Source of the DNA: Marimicrobium sp913061115
GTDB lineage: Bacteria; Pseudomonadota; Gammaproteobacteria; Pseudomonadales; Halieaceae
DNA length: 64,000 nucleotides
Assembly: GCF_047729875.1 (NCBI RefSeq)
Contig: NZ_CP159826.1
Coordinates: forward strand, 124,001-188,000
Reading direction: 5' to 3'
A program made the position numbers and the translations under genes. Within the stretch, counting starts at the first letter, position 1, and every line of letters starts with the position of its first letter. This document shows, piece by piece, positions 1-8,235 of the stretch. The notes under the pieces are model-generated. The model was given only the letters and a program-made list of their open reading frames with translations. It had not been told where the DNA came from and did not search any database.

Positions 1-350
1 GATAAATGTGTTATGAAATATTCTGTAACCGACTACACTTAGCGCTTAGCGACGGCCTGGCTCCCGCAGTAGCAGAAGAAAAACTTAACTCACTGTCCGG
101 AAATAGTTGACCACTACACTTAGCCCTTACCAAGTGCCTACCCAGATTGTGCACAGCGGCATGACCACTTCCAGGCAACAAAAAGCCCCGTCTTTTTCTG
201 GGCTGTCTATCGGGCATCACACCCTATATATGCACCCTCATTTTCAACAATTTCAGGCTATTCACTTGTCAACACGCCTTTTTGCTTGCCCTGATTCAGA
301 ATACTCATTTAACACTTCGATTGGCACCTAATCGGAAGTAGACTAATACA
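1..350. other. Left-edge non-coding stretch
   Basis: No convincing gene is visible here. The open frames present lack recognisable protein content and a good ribosome binding site. The stretch holds a short direct repeat (annotated separately) and an AT-rich section from about 230 to 350 that must contain the start signals for the sulfatase-like gene, but no clear -35/-10 pair could be assigned. Confidence 0.5.
32..131. repeat. Short direct repeat, two 19-bp copies
   Basis: The 19 bases at 32-50 and at 113-131 are the same except for two positions; both begin ACTACACTTAGC. The copies are 81 bases apart, start to start, in non-coding DNA upstream of the sulfatase-like gene. They could be paired operator sites or the trace of an old insertion. 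Nothing else in the stretch decides between these. Confidence 0.5.
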
Positions 351-2489
351 ATGACAAAATCAAAAAAACAAAAGGTTTCTGGGGAGTACACCGGAGTCGG
401 ACAGCTATTGGTGCTGCTGGGTTTGACCGCTTTTGCCATCACTGAACCGCTTCTAACAATATTTGGCTCCAATCCAAGCCTGTTCTATTTTTACAATATA
501 GACAGCATTGTATGGCTTGGCATCTATGCCTTGACCGTCGCGCTACTGCCCGCTTTGACACTTTTTCTAGTAACTGCTGCTGTCAGTTTACTGCACCGAC
601 GACTCGGCGGTCTTCTACATCTCATCGTGGTTGGAATTTTGGTGGGACTGTGGGTGATGCAGTTAGCGAAGTGGAGTGCCGGGATAGAACAACCTGCTTT
701 AGTTGTCGTGTTCGCAGTTGCATCAGGATTAGTCGGTGCTCTCACGTACAGAAAAGTGCCTGCTGTAGGTGGCTTCTTGCAGGTAGCGGCAATTGCCTCG
801 GTGATTCTTGTGGGCAATTTTCTGTTTTTGTCAGATACCGCAAGTGTCGTGGCAAAAAGTAGAAGCATCAACCCTGAACAGGCACAAAAAAAGGACCTCC
901 CAACAGTCCTCTTCATATTGCTCGATGAATTCCCAACCATGGCTCTGATGGACGAAAATAATCTACTCGACAAAGGTCACTTCCCAAACCTGGCCCAATT
1001 ATCAGATCAGGCGACCTGGTATCGTCACTTCACGGTTACTGCGCCAAAGACCGTCTATTCAGTTCCATCAATTCTCACTGGCAATCTGCCGAAATCACTC
1101 GCACCAAGCATCACCAATCACCCCAACAACCTATTCACCCTTCTGGCGCCCACCCACCATCTCACAGCCTATGAAGAGTTAACTGGCCTTTGTGCGCTAC
1201 CTAAGTGTGGTGAAGGCCCTCCAGGGGAGCCCATCGAGCGCCCTACAGTGGAGCTGGGCATGCTGCTGTCAAAGACTGAAAATCTCTGGTTACAAAGGAT
1301 AACGCCCTCAAGTAAAAAAGGCGCGAGCTACGATGATTTTCAGGAAAAGATCACAACTAATCTTGCCACACCGAGGGCGCTAAAGACTCCGAATTTTGAC
1401 GATTTTTTTAGTCCGGAAAAACAGCTGGGGACTCTGCAGGAAAAGCCGGCGCGCCTGGATAAGTTCATACGAACATTTACTGCCGGACAACCCTCCGTTC
1501 TCTATTATATGCACTTGCAGATGCCGCATGCGCCTTGGCGCTTTTATGACAGTGGCGAGGTGTACGACATACCTTTTTCAAGATTGCCCATGTCATACAA
1601 CAATTCCGATGGAGGAGCATGGCTAGCCGCACTGTCAGAATACAGGTTTATGCAGCAGGCTCAGCACACAGATACACTTTTAGGCGAGGTGTTTTCAAGA
1701 TTCAAGGCTCTGGGAATGTGGGATGATGCTGTAGTAGTGGTCACGGCTGACCACGGTCGTTCATTTAAATATAAGACAGAGGGGCGAAGATTTTCCGCCA
1801 AAACAATCGATGGCATCGCCTACTCTCCCCTATTTGTTAAGGCTCCAGGTCAAGTTGATGGGCGCATTGATGACAGCAACATAATGTCCCATGACCTTTT
1901 ACCTACACTGGCAAACGTAATGGGCATCGATATACCTTGGCCTGTAGATGGGTTACCGGCAGGTGATGTAAAAATGGCTGACCGCGGAGACAACAAGACA
2001 TTCTTCGCCATAGAAAGCCGAGGACTATTCTCCACTATCCGTTTGGGAAAGCAGCAGATGTATGATGATCGAGAGCATTTCCCTCGTTTTTCGAATCGAT
2101 CAATTGGCAAATCAGAACAGGGAAAGGAATCGCTTCGCCTACTGAACTCCAGACTAGGACTGGATGACTATATTGGCCAATCACCCGAGAAATTCAGCTA
2201 CGCCTCAGGGGGGCGAGCCATCATCGACGAACTGGAAAATCTACAGACCCCGACTCCTGACCGACCGGCTCTAGGTGTCATCGTAGGTAATCTGGAATTT
2301 GAAGCCTCGGGAGACAATGTGCTTATCTCAGTTAATGACCAGTTTGTCACTGGCTCCCCGTTAGTGGAGTTCAAGGAAGTACCCAACACTTTTATTGCCA
2401 TGCTTCCCGACGGTGTTTTAAGACACAGGAATGAAATAAGAGCTTTTTTGGTCCAAGAAGACAAGTTGGTCGAACTAAACATTCACTAG
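351..2489 (+). CDS. Membrane-anchored sulfatase/alkaline-phosphatase superfamily hydrolase or transferase
   Basis: This 712-residue protein has about five hydrophobic segments in residues 17-160, then a large soluble domain, presumably periplasmic. That domain has sulfatase (PF00884-type) landmarks: a first metal-binding motif LLDEF near 191-194, the segment TVYSVPSILTG at 234-244 where the nucleophile is expected, a histidine in MPHAPW, and a second metal motif TADHG near residue 465. Families with this plan include phosphoglycerol and phosphoethanolamine transferases and sulfatases acting on envelope glycans, so the substrate cannot be read from sequence. The sulfatase CxPSR motif is not intact, as Ser lies where Cys is usual and the RAA stretch is missing. 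It shares strand and neighbourhood with the small YLDPGTGS protein and a methyltransferase, which suggests an envelope or surface-polysaccharide role. ATG 351 is the natural start. Confidence 0.75.
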   Translation: MTKSKKQKVSGEYTGVGQLLVLLGLTAFAITEPLLTIFGSNPSLFYFYNIDSIVWLGIYALTVALLPALTLFLVTAAVSLLHRRLGGLLHLIVVGILVGLWVMQLAKWSAGIEQPALVVVFAVASGLVGALTYRKVPAVGGFLQVAAIASVILVGNFLFLSDTASVVAKSRSINPEQAQKKDLPTVLFILLDEFPTMALMDENNLLDKGHFPNLAQLSDQATWYRHFTVTAPKTVYSVPSILTGNLPKSLAPSITNHPNNLFTLLAPTHHLTAYEELTGLCALPKCGEGPPGEPIERPTVELGMLLSKTENLWLQRITPSSKKGASYDDFQEKITTNLATPRALKTPNFDDFFSPEKQLGTLQEKPARLDKFIRTFTAGQPSVLYYMHLQMPHAPWRFYDSGEVYDIPFSRLPMSYNNSDGGAWLAALSEYRFMQQAQHTDTLLGEVFSRFKALGMWDDAVVVVTADHGRSFKYKTEGRRFSAKTIDGIAYSPLFVKAPGQVDGRIDDSNIMSHDLLPTLANVMGIDIPWPVDGLPAGDVKMADRGDNKTFFAIESRGLFSTIRLGKQQMYDDREHFPRFSNRSIGKSEQGKESLRLLNSRLGLDDYIGQSPEKFSYASGGRAIIDELENLQTPTPDRPALGVIVGNLEFEASGDNVLISVNDQFVTGSPLVEFKEVPNTFIAMLPDGVLRHRNEIRAFLVQEDKLVELNIH

Positions 2490-2970
2490 ACAGACAGCAG
2501 ACATTGTTGTGACATATACCCCGAGGCTTCTCCACCTTTCCCTCGTCAATCCGCTGTAACAAGCAATGCCTAGTGTTGTTTGAACTTCCGTCCACAGCCT
2601 GAAAGTAGAGTTCACGGCGGACAGTTAAGTTATCGATACCCCGCACATGATCCGCCACAGGCTATTCGCTACACAGCTGAAGACGATACGGAGGAAAATA
2701 CACAACGTCCGAATAACATGCTAAAGTGAAATAGACACTGGTATAAGAGTGTCTCCCAATAACTGACGTATCCTCTGCTGGTGTAAAGCGGATAAATCGT
2801 GATGGCACGCTATGAAGGTATTTTGCGTTTATTTTTTGCAATCGCATTTTGCAGCCAAATAAAAAAACAAGCGCTAGTATTGAGACTCACGCCAAACAGG
2901 AGCAGGCCTTATTGTACAACTGGGGCAATATTGGAGAGTCTTCTCAACGCATAAATAATGGGTTCCCCAA
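2490..2970. other. 481-bp intergenic stretch
   Basis: No supported gene, RNA or hairpin terminator was found between the sulfatase-like gene and the small membrane protein. Short open frames on the minus strand have no recognisable content. The last 140 bases are AT-rich and probably hold the promoter of the following two genes. The length suggests these are transcribed separately from the sulfatase-like gene. Confidence 0.45.
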
Positions 2971-3201
2971 ATGATAAAGTATTTTCTTACATCGCTTTTA
3001 CTAATCACTTTTTCCCAGCAAGCCGCAGCTTACCTGGACCCGGGTACCGGGAGCATGATACTGCAGGGTATTATCGCGAGTATTGCAGTAGCCGGATTTA
3101 CTATAAAAAACTATTGGTACAGGATACGCGCATTTTTCGGCAAAGAGGCGCCCAGTAGCCTTCTGGATGATGAGGAAGATGAGACTCAAAAACCCTTATA
3201 A
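2971..3201 (+). CDS. Small membrane protein with YLDPGTGS motif
   Basis: This 76-residue protein has a hydrophobic N-terminus (residues 1-19) ending in AAA, which looks like a cleavable signal. The motif YLDPGTGSMILQ follows at once (about 21-32), then a second hydrophobic helix (about 33-46), a basic stretch YWYRIRAFFGK and an acidic tail DDEEDE. I know this type as an uncharacterised small protein found beside sulfatase-like and methyltransferase genes, but I cannot name a function. The methyltransferase follows closely: its long open frame begins right after this stop codon, so the two are probably cotranscribed. The motif is unusually well kept for such a short protein, which argues that it is real. 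Confidence 0.7.
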   Translation: MIKYFLTSLLLITFSQQAAAYLDPGTGSMILQGIIASIAVAGFTIKNYWYRIRAFFGKEAPSSLLDDEEDETQKPL

Positions 3202-3261
3202 TTGTACAGTGCTAGCTTCCCAAAAAAGCGCTCAACTACTCCCCCCTTAACCGGATTTGCA

Positions 3262-4662
3262 ATGGAACCATTACCCTCGTCTTTTCGAGACCCGAGCGGA
3301 TTTGTCTTTTCTCATGCCGGCTCGGTCTTTCGCCAGATTAACAACAGCTTCGCCCAAAGTTATGACGCGTTTATTGCGTCCGGCCTTTACGACAAACTTG
3401 TCGACAGGGGCTTATTGGTAGCGCACGAAGACATAGTCGATGACACCGTCCCCAATGCACCGGACTGCTACAAGTTGATAAAACCGCAGCAGATCTCTTT
3501 TATTTCCTATCCCTATGAATGGAGCTTCGGCCAGTTGAAAGCGGCTGCAATGTTGACTCTTCGAGTGCAACATGAAGCCTTTAAACACGGTTTCATCCTC
3601 AAGGACGCTTCCGCTTTCAATGTGCAATTCATCGAATCCAAACCAATCTTCATCGACACACTGTCATTTGAACCCTACGCGCCGGGCAGCCCCTGGGTAG
3701 CCTACAAACAGTTCTGCCAGCATTTTCTCGCGCCGTTGACCCTGATGGCACACACTGACGTCGAGCTTTCAAAGCTGATGATCAGTCATATTGACGGCGT
3801 CCCACTGGCACTAGCCAGCAAGCTGCTGCCCTTTAGCACAAGACTGAATTACTCCCTGGCAACTCACATTCACCTGCATTCGAAAATGCAGCGAAAACAC
3901 GCTGATGCCGCAGGAACGGACTCAACAGCTAAGGCAAAAAGCGCCCAGCTGTCAGAGCAGGGCATGCGAGGCTTGATTGAAAGCCTCGCCAATACGGTAG
4001 AAAAGCTGAACTGGAAAATGCCGGAAACAGAATGGGGAAACTACTACGCTCAGACCAACTACTCTGATCAAGCTGGTGAAGAGAAAAGAGCTCTTGTAGA
4101 CAGATTCCTGGGCAGGATTCCAGACCCATTGACGGTCATCCAGGATTTTGGCGCAAATACCGGTGAGTTTAGTCGTATTGCCGCAAAGCATTGCACGCTG
4201 GTGGTATCCCAAGATATTGATCCCGTTGCCGTCGAGCTAAACTACCGCGAAAATTCAGCTAACGGCCCCAAAAACATTCTGCCTCTGATCCAGGATTTTA
4301 GCTCGCCCTCACCAGCAATCGGGTGGGGCAACGCCGAGCGCTCTTCCTTTTTGGAACGCAGTCAGTGCGATGCCTTGCTAGTTCTCGCCCTGATCCATCA
4401 TCTAGCCATAAATAATAATGTGCCCCTGTCCAACATTGCGAAGCTGTTATCGAGCATCACCAAATGGCTGATCATTGAATTTGTACCCAAGGCTGATTCC
4501 CAGGTGATCAGGTTGCTTGCTACCCGGGAAGACATCTTTGTGAACTATACGGCGCAGGGTTTTGAGGCGGCATTTTCAGAATATTTTTCTATCGAGAGCA
4601 CCGAAAATGTCCGCGATAGCGAGAGAACCTTGTACCTGATGAAATCACTTCCCAAACTGTAA
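3262..4662 (+). CDS. SAM-dependent methyltransferase with kinase-like N-terminal half
   Basis: With the ATG at 3262 the protein has 466 residues. The frame stays open upstream to a TTG at 3202, directly after the previous stop, but that TTG has no well-placed ribosome binding site, and recognisable conservation starts near FRDPSGFVF, so the ATG is preferred. The C-terminal half is a class I methyltransferase: motif I is DFGANTGEFS (about 295-304), followed by the acidic loop SQDIDP and an ALIHHL segment. The N-terminal half has the pattern KDASAFNVQ followed by FIDT, which resembles a kinase catalytic loop (D-x4-N) and metal-binding Asp; this is inference. Related proteins are sometimes named nodulation protein NoeA-like. 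The likely role is methylation of a surface glycan or an envelope precursor; the substrate is unknown. Confidence 0.7.
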   Translation: MEPLPSSFRDPSGFVFSHAGSVFRQINNSFAQSYDAFIASGLYDKLVDRGLLVAHEDIVDDTVPNAPDCYKLIKPQQISFISYPYEWSFGQLKAAAMLTLRVQHEAFKHGFILKDASAFNVQFIESKPIFIDTLSFEPYAPGSPWVAYKQFCQHFLAPLTLMAHTDVELSKLMISHIDGVPLALASKLLPFSTRLNYSLATHIHLHSKMQRKHADAAGTDSTAKAKSAQLSEQGMRGLIESLANTVEKLNWKMPETEWGNYYAQTNYSDQAGEEKRALVDRFLGRIPDPLTVIQDFGANTGEFSRIAAKHCTLVVSQDIDPVAVELNYRENSANGPKNILPLIQDFSSPSPAIGWGNAERSSFLERSQCDALLVLALIHHLAINNNVPLSNIAKLLSSITKWLIIEFVPKADSQVIRLLATREDIFVNYTAQGFEAAFSEYFSIESTENVRDSERTLYLMKSLPKL

Positions 4663-4797
4663 GTGGCGAAATCGCACGTCATGATTAATGTCAGCGCGTT
4701 GATTGTTCAGCTCGGTTATTCTCATACTATTTGGTGTTGTGGATCGTCTCGGATATCAGTTCCCTGTGAGCGACCCCATAACTGCGGAGATTGTTCG

Positions 4798-5301
4798 TCA
4801 CAATCTACCTGGGATGACAACCTTGAGACCTGATCTAGCGCCTAAGTAATGTGCCGATTCACCAGTTTGGAATGTGTTGCGCAGCAGTCTGCGTAGAGCG
4901 CGGAGCTGTAACCTTCGGCATCGCGGGCATCTGCCTCGGAGTAAAACTCTGCAGCCTGCTCCGGAGCACTGTCTAGATCCAACTCCAGGAAAAGCCTGGT
5001 GAAAGTTGTCAGGGACGCTGCACACATGTACTCGTAACTGAGGAATAGGGTTCCGGCCGGCGCCACAGCTCGGGCAGAATCCCCGCTTCTTGCAGGAAAA
5101 CGCTACGAGCCGCTCGAAGTGGCACTTATCGCAACGTACCCGCAGGAACCCGTGTTCGAGGCGACCGCATTTTAGGTACGCTTCAAACTCTCGATGGACA
5201 TGAGTTGGCAGATTTTTGCCCTGGAATTCCAACTGCTCAACCAGGGTGGGGTAGTGTTTCTCTACAAGTTGGTAGAGCGGGGTTTGCTCTGGCTGAAGTT
5301 T
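4798..5301 (-). mobile_element. Decayed IS91-family transposase fragment
   Basis: Reading the minus strand from about 5301, the frame gives LQPEQTPLYQLVEKHYP, then a cysteine-rich module with CGRLEHGF, RCDKC and GFCPSCGA. This is the zinc-binding N-terminus of IS91-type (Y1/HUH) transposases. Homology ends at CGA near 5064. The frame runs on to 4798 as arginine- and cysteine-rich nonsense, and the central and catalytic tyrosine regions are absent, so it is a 5' remnant of about 80 codons. From 5066 a different frame down to 4842 has ordinary protein-like composition and may be a second fused fragment. No intact ends were recognised. The fragment begins about 27 bases from the 3' end of tRNA-Phe. 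Confidence 0.75.
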
Positions 5302-5327
5302 TAAGGAGACCGAAATGAGCTTGTATG

Positions 5328-5403
5328 TGGTGCCCAGAGACAGAATCGAACTGCCGACACGGGGATTTTCAATCCCCTGCTCTACCGACTGAGCTATCTG
5401 GGC
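5328..5403 (-). tRNA. tRNA-Phe (GAA)
   Basis: The minus strand folds as a 76-nt cloverleaf. The acceptor GCCCAGA pairs with TCTGGGC, the D arm contains AGCTCAGTCGGTAGAGC, the anticodon stem-loop is GGGGATTGAAAATCCCC with anticodon GAA, and the T loop is GTTCGATTC. The discriminator is A and the CCA end is encoded (5328-5330). It has its own promoter upstream. The IS91 remnant lies directly downstream of its 3' end. Confidence 0.97.
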
Positions 5404-5429
5404 AATATGCGCAACCGCAATTGGCGCGT

Positions 5430-5458
5430 ATTAAACCCGTCTGGGCAGCGCGAGTCAA
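5430..5458 (-). promoter_or_regulatory. Sigma-70 promoter of tRNA-Phe
   Basis: On the minus strand TTGACT (5453-5458) is separated by 17 bases from TTTAAT (5430-5435), and is followed by a GC-rich discriminator (ACGCGCC). This is typical of stringently controlled stable-RNA promoters. The tRNA starts about 27 bases downstream of the -10. Confidence 0.75.
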
Positions 5459-5489
5459 GTTGCTCTGATGTGTGCCGCGGGCTGGCGGG

Positions 5490-5762
5490 CTACTCTGAGG
5501 GCGGAACGTAACCCTCTGCCCGATCATAGTCTTCCCCTGAAAAGTATTTATCCATCTCTGTTTGCAGATACTTCCTCGCCTCCGGATCCACCAAGCTCAG
5601 GTGCTTTTCGTTGATCAGCATAGTTTGGTGGCCCTGCCAGTCCAGCCACGCTTTTTTAGAGACATTGTCGAACACGTCCTGACCTTTAGGCCCTGGATAA
5701 GGAGGCGCGTCGAGTCCTTCCAGTTCTTCCCCGTACTTCTTGCAAAAAATCATCCGAGACAT
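5490..5762 (-). CDS. yggX: Fe(2+)-trafficking protein YggX
   Basis: This 90-residue cytoplasmic protein matches the YggX family over its full length. It begins MSRMIFCKKYGEELEGLD, with the conserved cysteine at residue 7, and continues with PPYPGPKGQ and a WLDWQ segment. YggX protects iron-sulfur enzymes against oxidative damage and supports iron transfer. It starts 5 bases after the mutY stop; mutY-yggX is a common gammaproteobacterial pair and MutY itself carries a 4Fe-4S cluster. Confidence 0.95.
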   Translation of the reverse strand: MSRMIFCKKYGEELEGLDAPPYPGPKGQDVFDNVSKKAWLDWQGHQTMLINEKHLSLVDPEARKYLQTEMDKYFSGEDYDRAEGYVPPSE

Positions 5763-5767
5763 GCTTG

Positions 5768-6838
5768 TTACTCCGTTTGTGGTGGGTGGCTCGCCAGCTT
5801 TTCCAGCAGCGAAGCCACCGGGGCCGCGAGGCCGATTTGTGGTGGGTTGCTCAGGTTATACCAGAGCTGCCCTGAGGCTTCCATCACTGCATGTGGGGTG
5901 GTGCCCAGTGCTACTATGATGGGTGTGATATCCAGGTGGTAGTGGCTGAACGTATGACGAAAGCCCGGTTGAGGCGCTACTGTTATCGGCTCAATGCCCC
6001 ATCGGTCCAGACAGTGCTGCACACTTGTCTGTGGGTCACTGATCTCGGGAAAGCACCACAAGCCCCCCCAGATACCGCTGGATGCGCGCTTCTCCAACCA
6101 AACATCGCCTTGTGCACTGCGTACGATCAGAAAGCAGGTGGCTTTGACCGGCACAATTTTACGCGGTTTTTTGCCCGGATAGTCACGCTGATCGCCATTG
6201 GCCAGTGCTTGGCAGTCTGCTGCCAGCGGGCAGAGCGTGCAGGCAGGCGTCGAGCGGGTGCAAACGGTCGCGCCCAGGTCCATCATGGCTTGGGTGTAGT
6301 CGGCGCAACGTTCGGTCGGCGTATATTGCTCGGCAACATCCCATAGCCGTTGGTGCACGGCAGACTGTCCGGGCCAGCCCCCCACGCGCCGGTAGCGTGC
6401 TAGCACCCGCTTGACGTTGCCATCGAGAATGCTCGCGCGCTGCCCAAAGGCAATACTCACAATGGCTCCGGCGGTGGAGCGACCCACGCCGGGCAGGTCA
6501 CATAGCCCTTCGATCGTGTCGGGAAATTGTCCGTCTAGCACGTTTGCCACCTGTTTTGCGGCCTTGTGCAGGTTTCTCGCCCTGGCGTAATAGCCCAGCC
6601 CTGTCCACAGGTGCAACACGGCATCTTCCGGCGCATCCGCGAGTGTTTGTACATCCCCAAAGGCAGCCATAAAACGCTCAAAATAAGGAATGACCGTCTT
6701 CACCTGAGTTTGCTGCAGCATGATTTCTGACACCCATACGCGGTAGGGGCTGGTGTCCTGTTGCCAGGGCAGGTCTTTGCGGCCGCACTGGTCAAACCAT
6801 TCAAGGACGCGTTTAGAAAAAGGTTCAGGACTTGGCAT
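5768..6838 (-). CDS. mutY: Adenine DNA glycosylase MutY
   Basis: MutY removes adenine mispaired with 8-oxoguanine. The reading frame can be extended to 6883, but family N-termini match from MPSPEPFSKRVLEWF, so ATG 6838 (356 residues) is chosen. Visible elements are the catalytic Glu in SEIMLQQTQV, the helix-hairpin-helix LPGVGRSTAGA with the catalytic Asp in ILDGNVKR, the cluster motif C-x6-C-x2-C-x5-C around CTRSTPACTLCPLAADC, and a C-terminal NUDIX-like domain for 8-oxoG recognition. It forms an operon with yggX and is divergent from hisB. Confidence 0.96.
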   Translation of the reverse strand: MPSPEPFSKRVLEWFDQCGRKDLPWQQDTSPYRVWVSEIMLQQTQVKTVIPYFERFMAAFGDVQTLADAPEDAVLHLWTGLGYYARARNLHKAAKQVANVLDGQFPDTIEGLCDLPGVGRSTAGAIVSIAFGQRASILDGNVKRVLARYRRVGGWPGQSAVHQRLWDVAEQYTPTERCADYTQAMMDLGATVCTRSTPACTLCPLAADCQALANGDQRDYPGKKPRKIVPVKATCFLIVRSAQGDVWLEKRASSGIWGGLWCFPEISDPQTSVQHCLDRWGIEPITVAPQPGFRHTFSHYHLDITPIIVALGTTPHAVMEASGQLWYNLSNPPQIGLAAPVASLLEKLASHPPQTE

Positions 6839-6897
6839 GAAGAAGAATCGGGTGCCGATTGGCGTCACAGAGTAATGCCTCACCTGCCATAGTGCCA

Positions 6898-6926
6898 GTG
6901 AATTAAGCCTTGTGTTCCCTTATAAT
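6898..6926 (+). promoter_or_regulatory. Candidate promoter of hisBHAF
   Basis: A perfect -10 TATAAT (6921-6926) is preceded at 17 bases by a weak -35 GTGAAT (6898-6903). The hisB ATG lies 50 bases further on. No leader peptide rich in histidine codons or attenuator hairpin was seen. Confidence 0.5.
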
Positions 6927-6975
6927 ATGCCTCTTTTCGGGGGCTTTCCTTGAAACCAATCGAGTGGAGAGAACG

Positions 6976-7569
6976 ATGGCTGCGCGCAAGGCCACAGTAA
7001 CGCGAGATACGCTGGAGACCCAGATCACCGTTTCGGTGAACCTGGACGGCTCCGGTAAAACGGCGTTCGACACAGGCATCCCTTTTTTAGAACATATGTT
7101 GGATCAGGTTGCACGTCACGGCATGGTTGATCTGGATATCAAGGCCAACGGTGACCTGCACATCGACGACCACCACACGGTCGAAGATATTGGCATCACC
7201 CTGGGGCAAGCCGTCGCTCAGGCGGTGGGCGATAAGAAAGGCATCCTCCGGTATGGCCATGCGTATGTGCCGCTGGATGAGGCCCTTTCAAGGGTGGTCA
7301 TTGATTTTTCTGGCCGCCCTGGGGTCGTATTTCAGGTGCCGTTTACGCGCTCCTCGGTGGGCGGTTTCGACGTGGATTTGTTTATGGAATTTTTTCAGGG
7401 CTTTGTGAACCATGCCCTCGTCACCCTGCACGTGGATAACCTGCGCGGCGACAACAGCCACCACCAGATAGAGACCGTCTTCAAGGCCTTTGGTCGTGCG
7501 CTGCGCATGGCCTTGACGGCCGATCCACGTATGGAGGGCATCATGCCCTCGACCAAAGGCGTGTTGTAA
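6976..7569 (+). CDS. hisB: Imidazoleglycerol-phosphate dehydratase HisB
   Basis: This enzyme catalyses dehydration of imidazoleglycerol phosphate to imidazoleacetol phosphate in histidine synthesis. At 197 residues it is the monofunctional form, without the N-terminal phosphatase domain fused in enteric bacteria. The two metal-binding motifs DDHHTVED and DNSHHQIE are present. The frame is open upstream to 6910, but ATG 6976 follows a GGAG ribosome binding site and gives the usual start. It is the first gene of hisB-hisH-hisA-hisF. Confidence 0.97.
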   Translation: MAARKATVTRDTLETQITVSVNLDGSGKTAFDTGIPFLEHMLDQVARHGMVDLDIKANGDLHIDDHHTVEDIGITLGQAVAQAVGDKKGILRYGHAYVPLDEALSRVVIDFSGRPGVVFQVPFTRSSVGGFDVDLFMEFFQGFVNHALVTLHVDNLRGDNSHHQIETVFKAFGRALRMALTADPRMEGIMPSTKGVL

Positions 7570-7584
7570 ACAGGGATCCAGGGT

Positions 7585-8235
7585 ATGAGTGGTATTGTCG
7601 CCGTTATTGACTACGGCATGGGTAACCTGCATTCCGTCGCCAGCGCGTTGGAGCATGTTGGCGCGAGTGAGGTGGTAGTCACGCACGACGCCGATGTGAT
7701 CCGACAGGCTGATCGCGTGGTGTTCCCGGGCGTGGGTGGCATTCGTGACTGTATGTCGGAAATTCGCCGCCTCAAGTGTGATGAACTTCTGACGCAGGCG
7801 CTAACGCAGCAGCAGGTGCCCGTGCTGGCGATCTGTGTGGGTCTGCAGGCCCTGATGAGTCGTTCGGAAGAAAACGACGGCGTCCATTGTCTCGACACGA
7901 TTCCCGGAGAGGTCCGTTATTTTGGCAACCCGCTCACCGATGCTGAGGGCGCGCGCCTGAAGGTGCCGCACATGGGTTGGAACGAAGTGCACCAGACCAT
8001 GAATCATCCCTTGTGGGCGGGCATTCCTGATATGACCCGCTTTTACTTTGTGCACAGCTATTACGCGCACGCGTGGGATCGCAGCCTGTTGGCAGGCAGC
8101 GTCCAATATGGCGTTAGCGCTGATGCGGCATTGGCCCGCGACAACCTGTTTGCAGTGCAATTTCACCCGGAGAAAAGTGCGACTGCCGGGCTAAGACTGC
8201 TGAAAAATTTTCTGGAGTGGAACGGACAATGCTGA
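7585..8235 (+). CDS. hisH: Imidazole glycerol phosphate synthase glutaminase subunit HisH
   Basis: HisH is the class I glutamine amidotransferase that feeds ammonia to HisF. The 216-residue protein starts with VIDYGMGNLHSV, has the nucleophile cysteine in AICVGLQAL, and the His/Glu pair in FHPEKS near the C-terminus. It begins 15 bases after hisB and overlaps hisA by 7 bases, which fits translational coupling. Confidence 0.97.
   Translation: MSGIVAVIDYGMGNLHSVASALEHVGASEVVVTHDADVIRQADRVVFPGVGGIRDCMSEIRRLKCDELLTQALTQQQVPVLAICVGLQALMSRSEENDGVHCLDTIPGEVRYFGNPLTDAEGARLKVPHMGWNEVHQTMNHPLWAGIPDMTRFYFVHSYYAHAWDRSLLAGSVQYGVSADAALARDNLFAVQFHPEKSATAGLRLLKNFLEWNGQC

Noticed and set aside
1..5327. Classical tRNA-integrated genomic island with duplicated attachment site
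   Set aside because: I looked for a second copy of the tRNA-Phe 3' end (TGCCCAGAGAC on the plus strand) and found none. No integrase gene is present.
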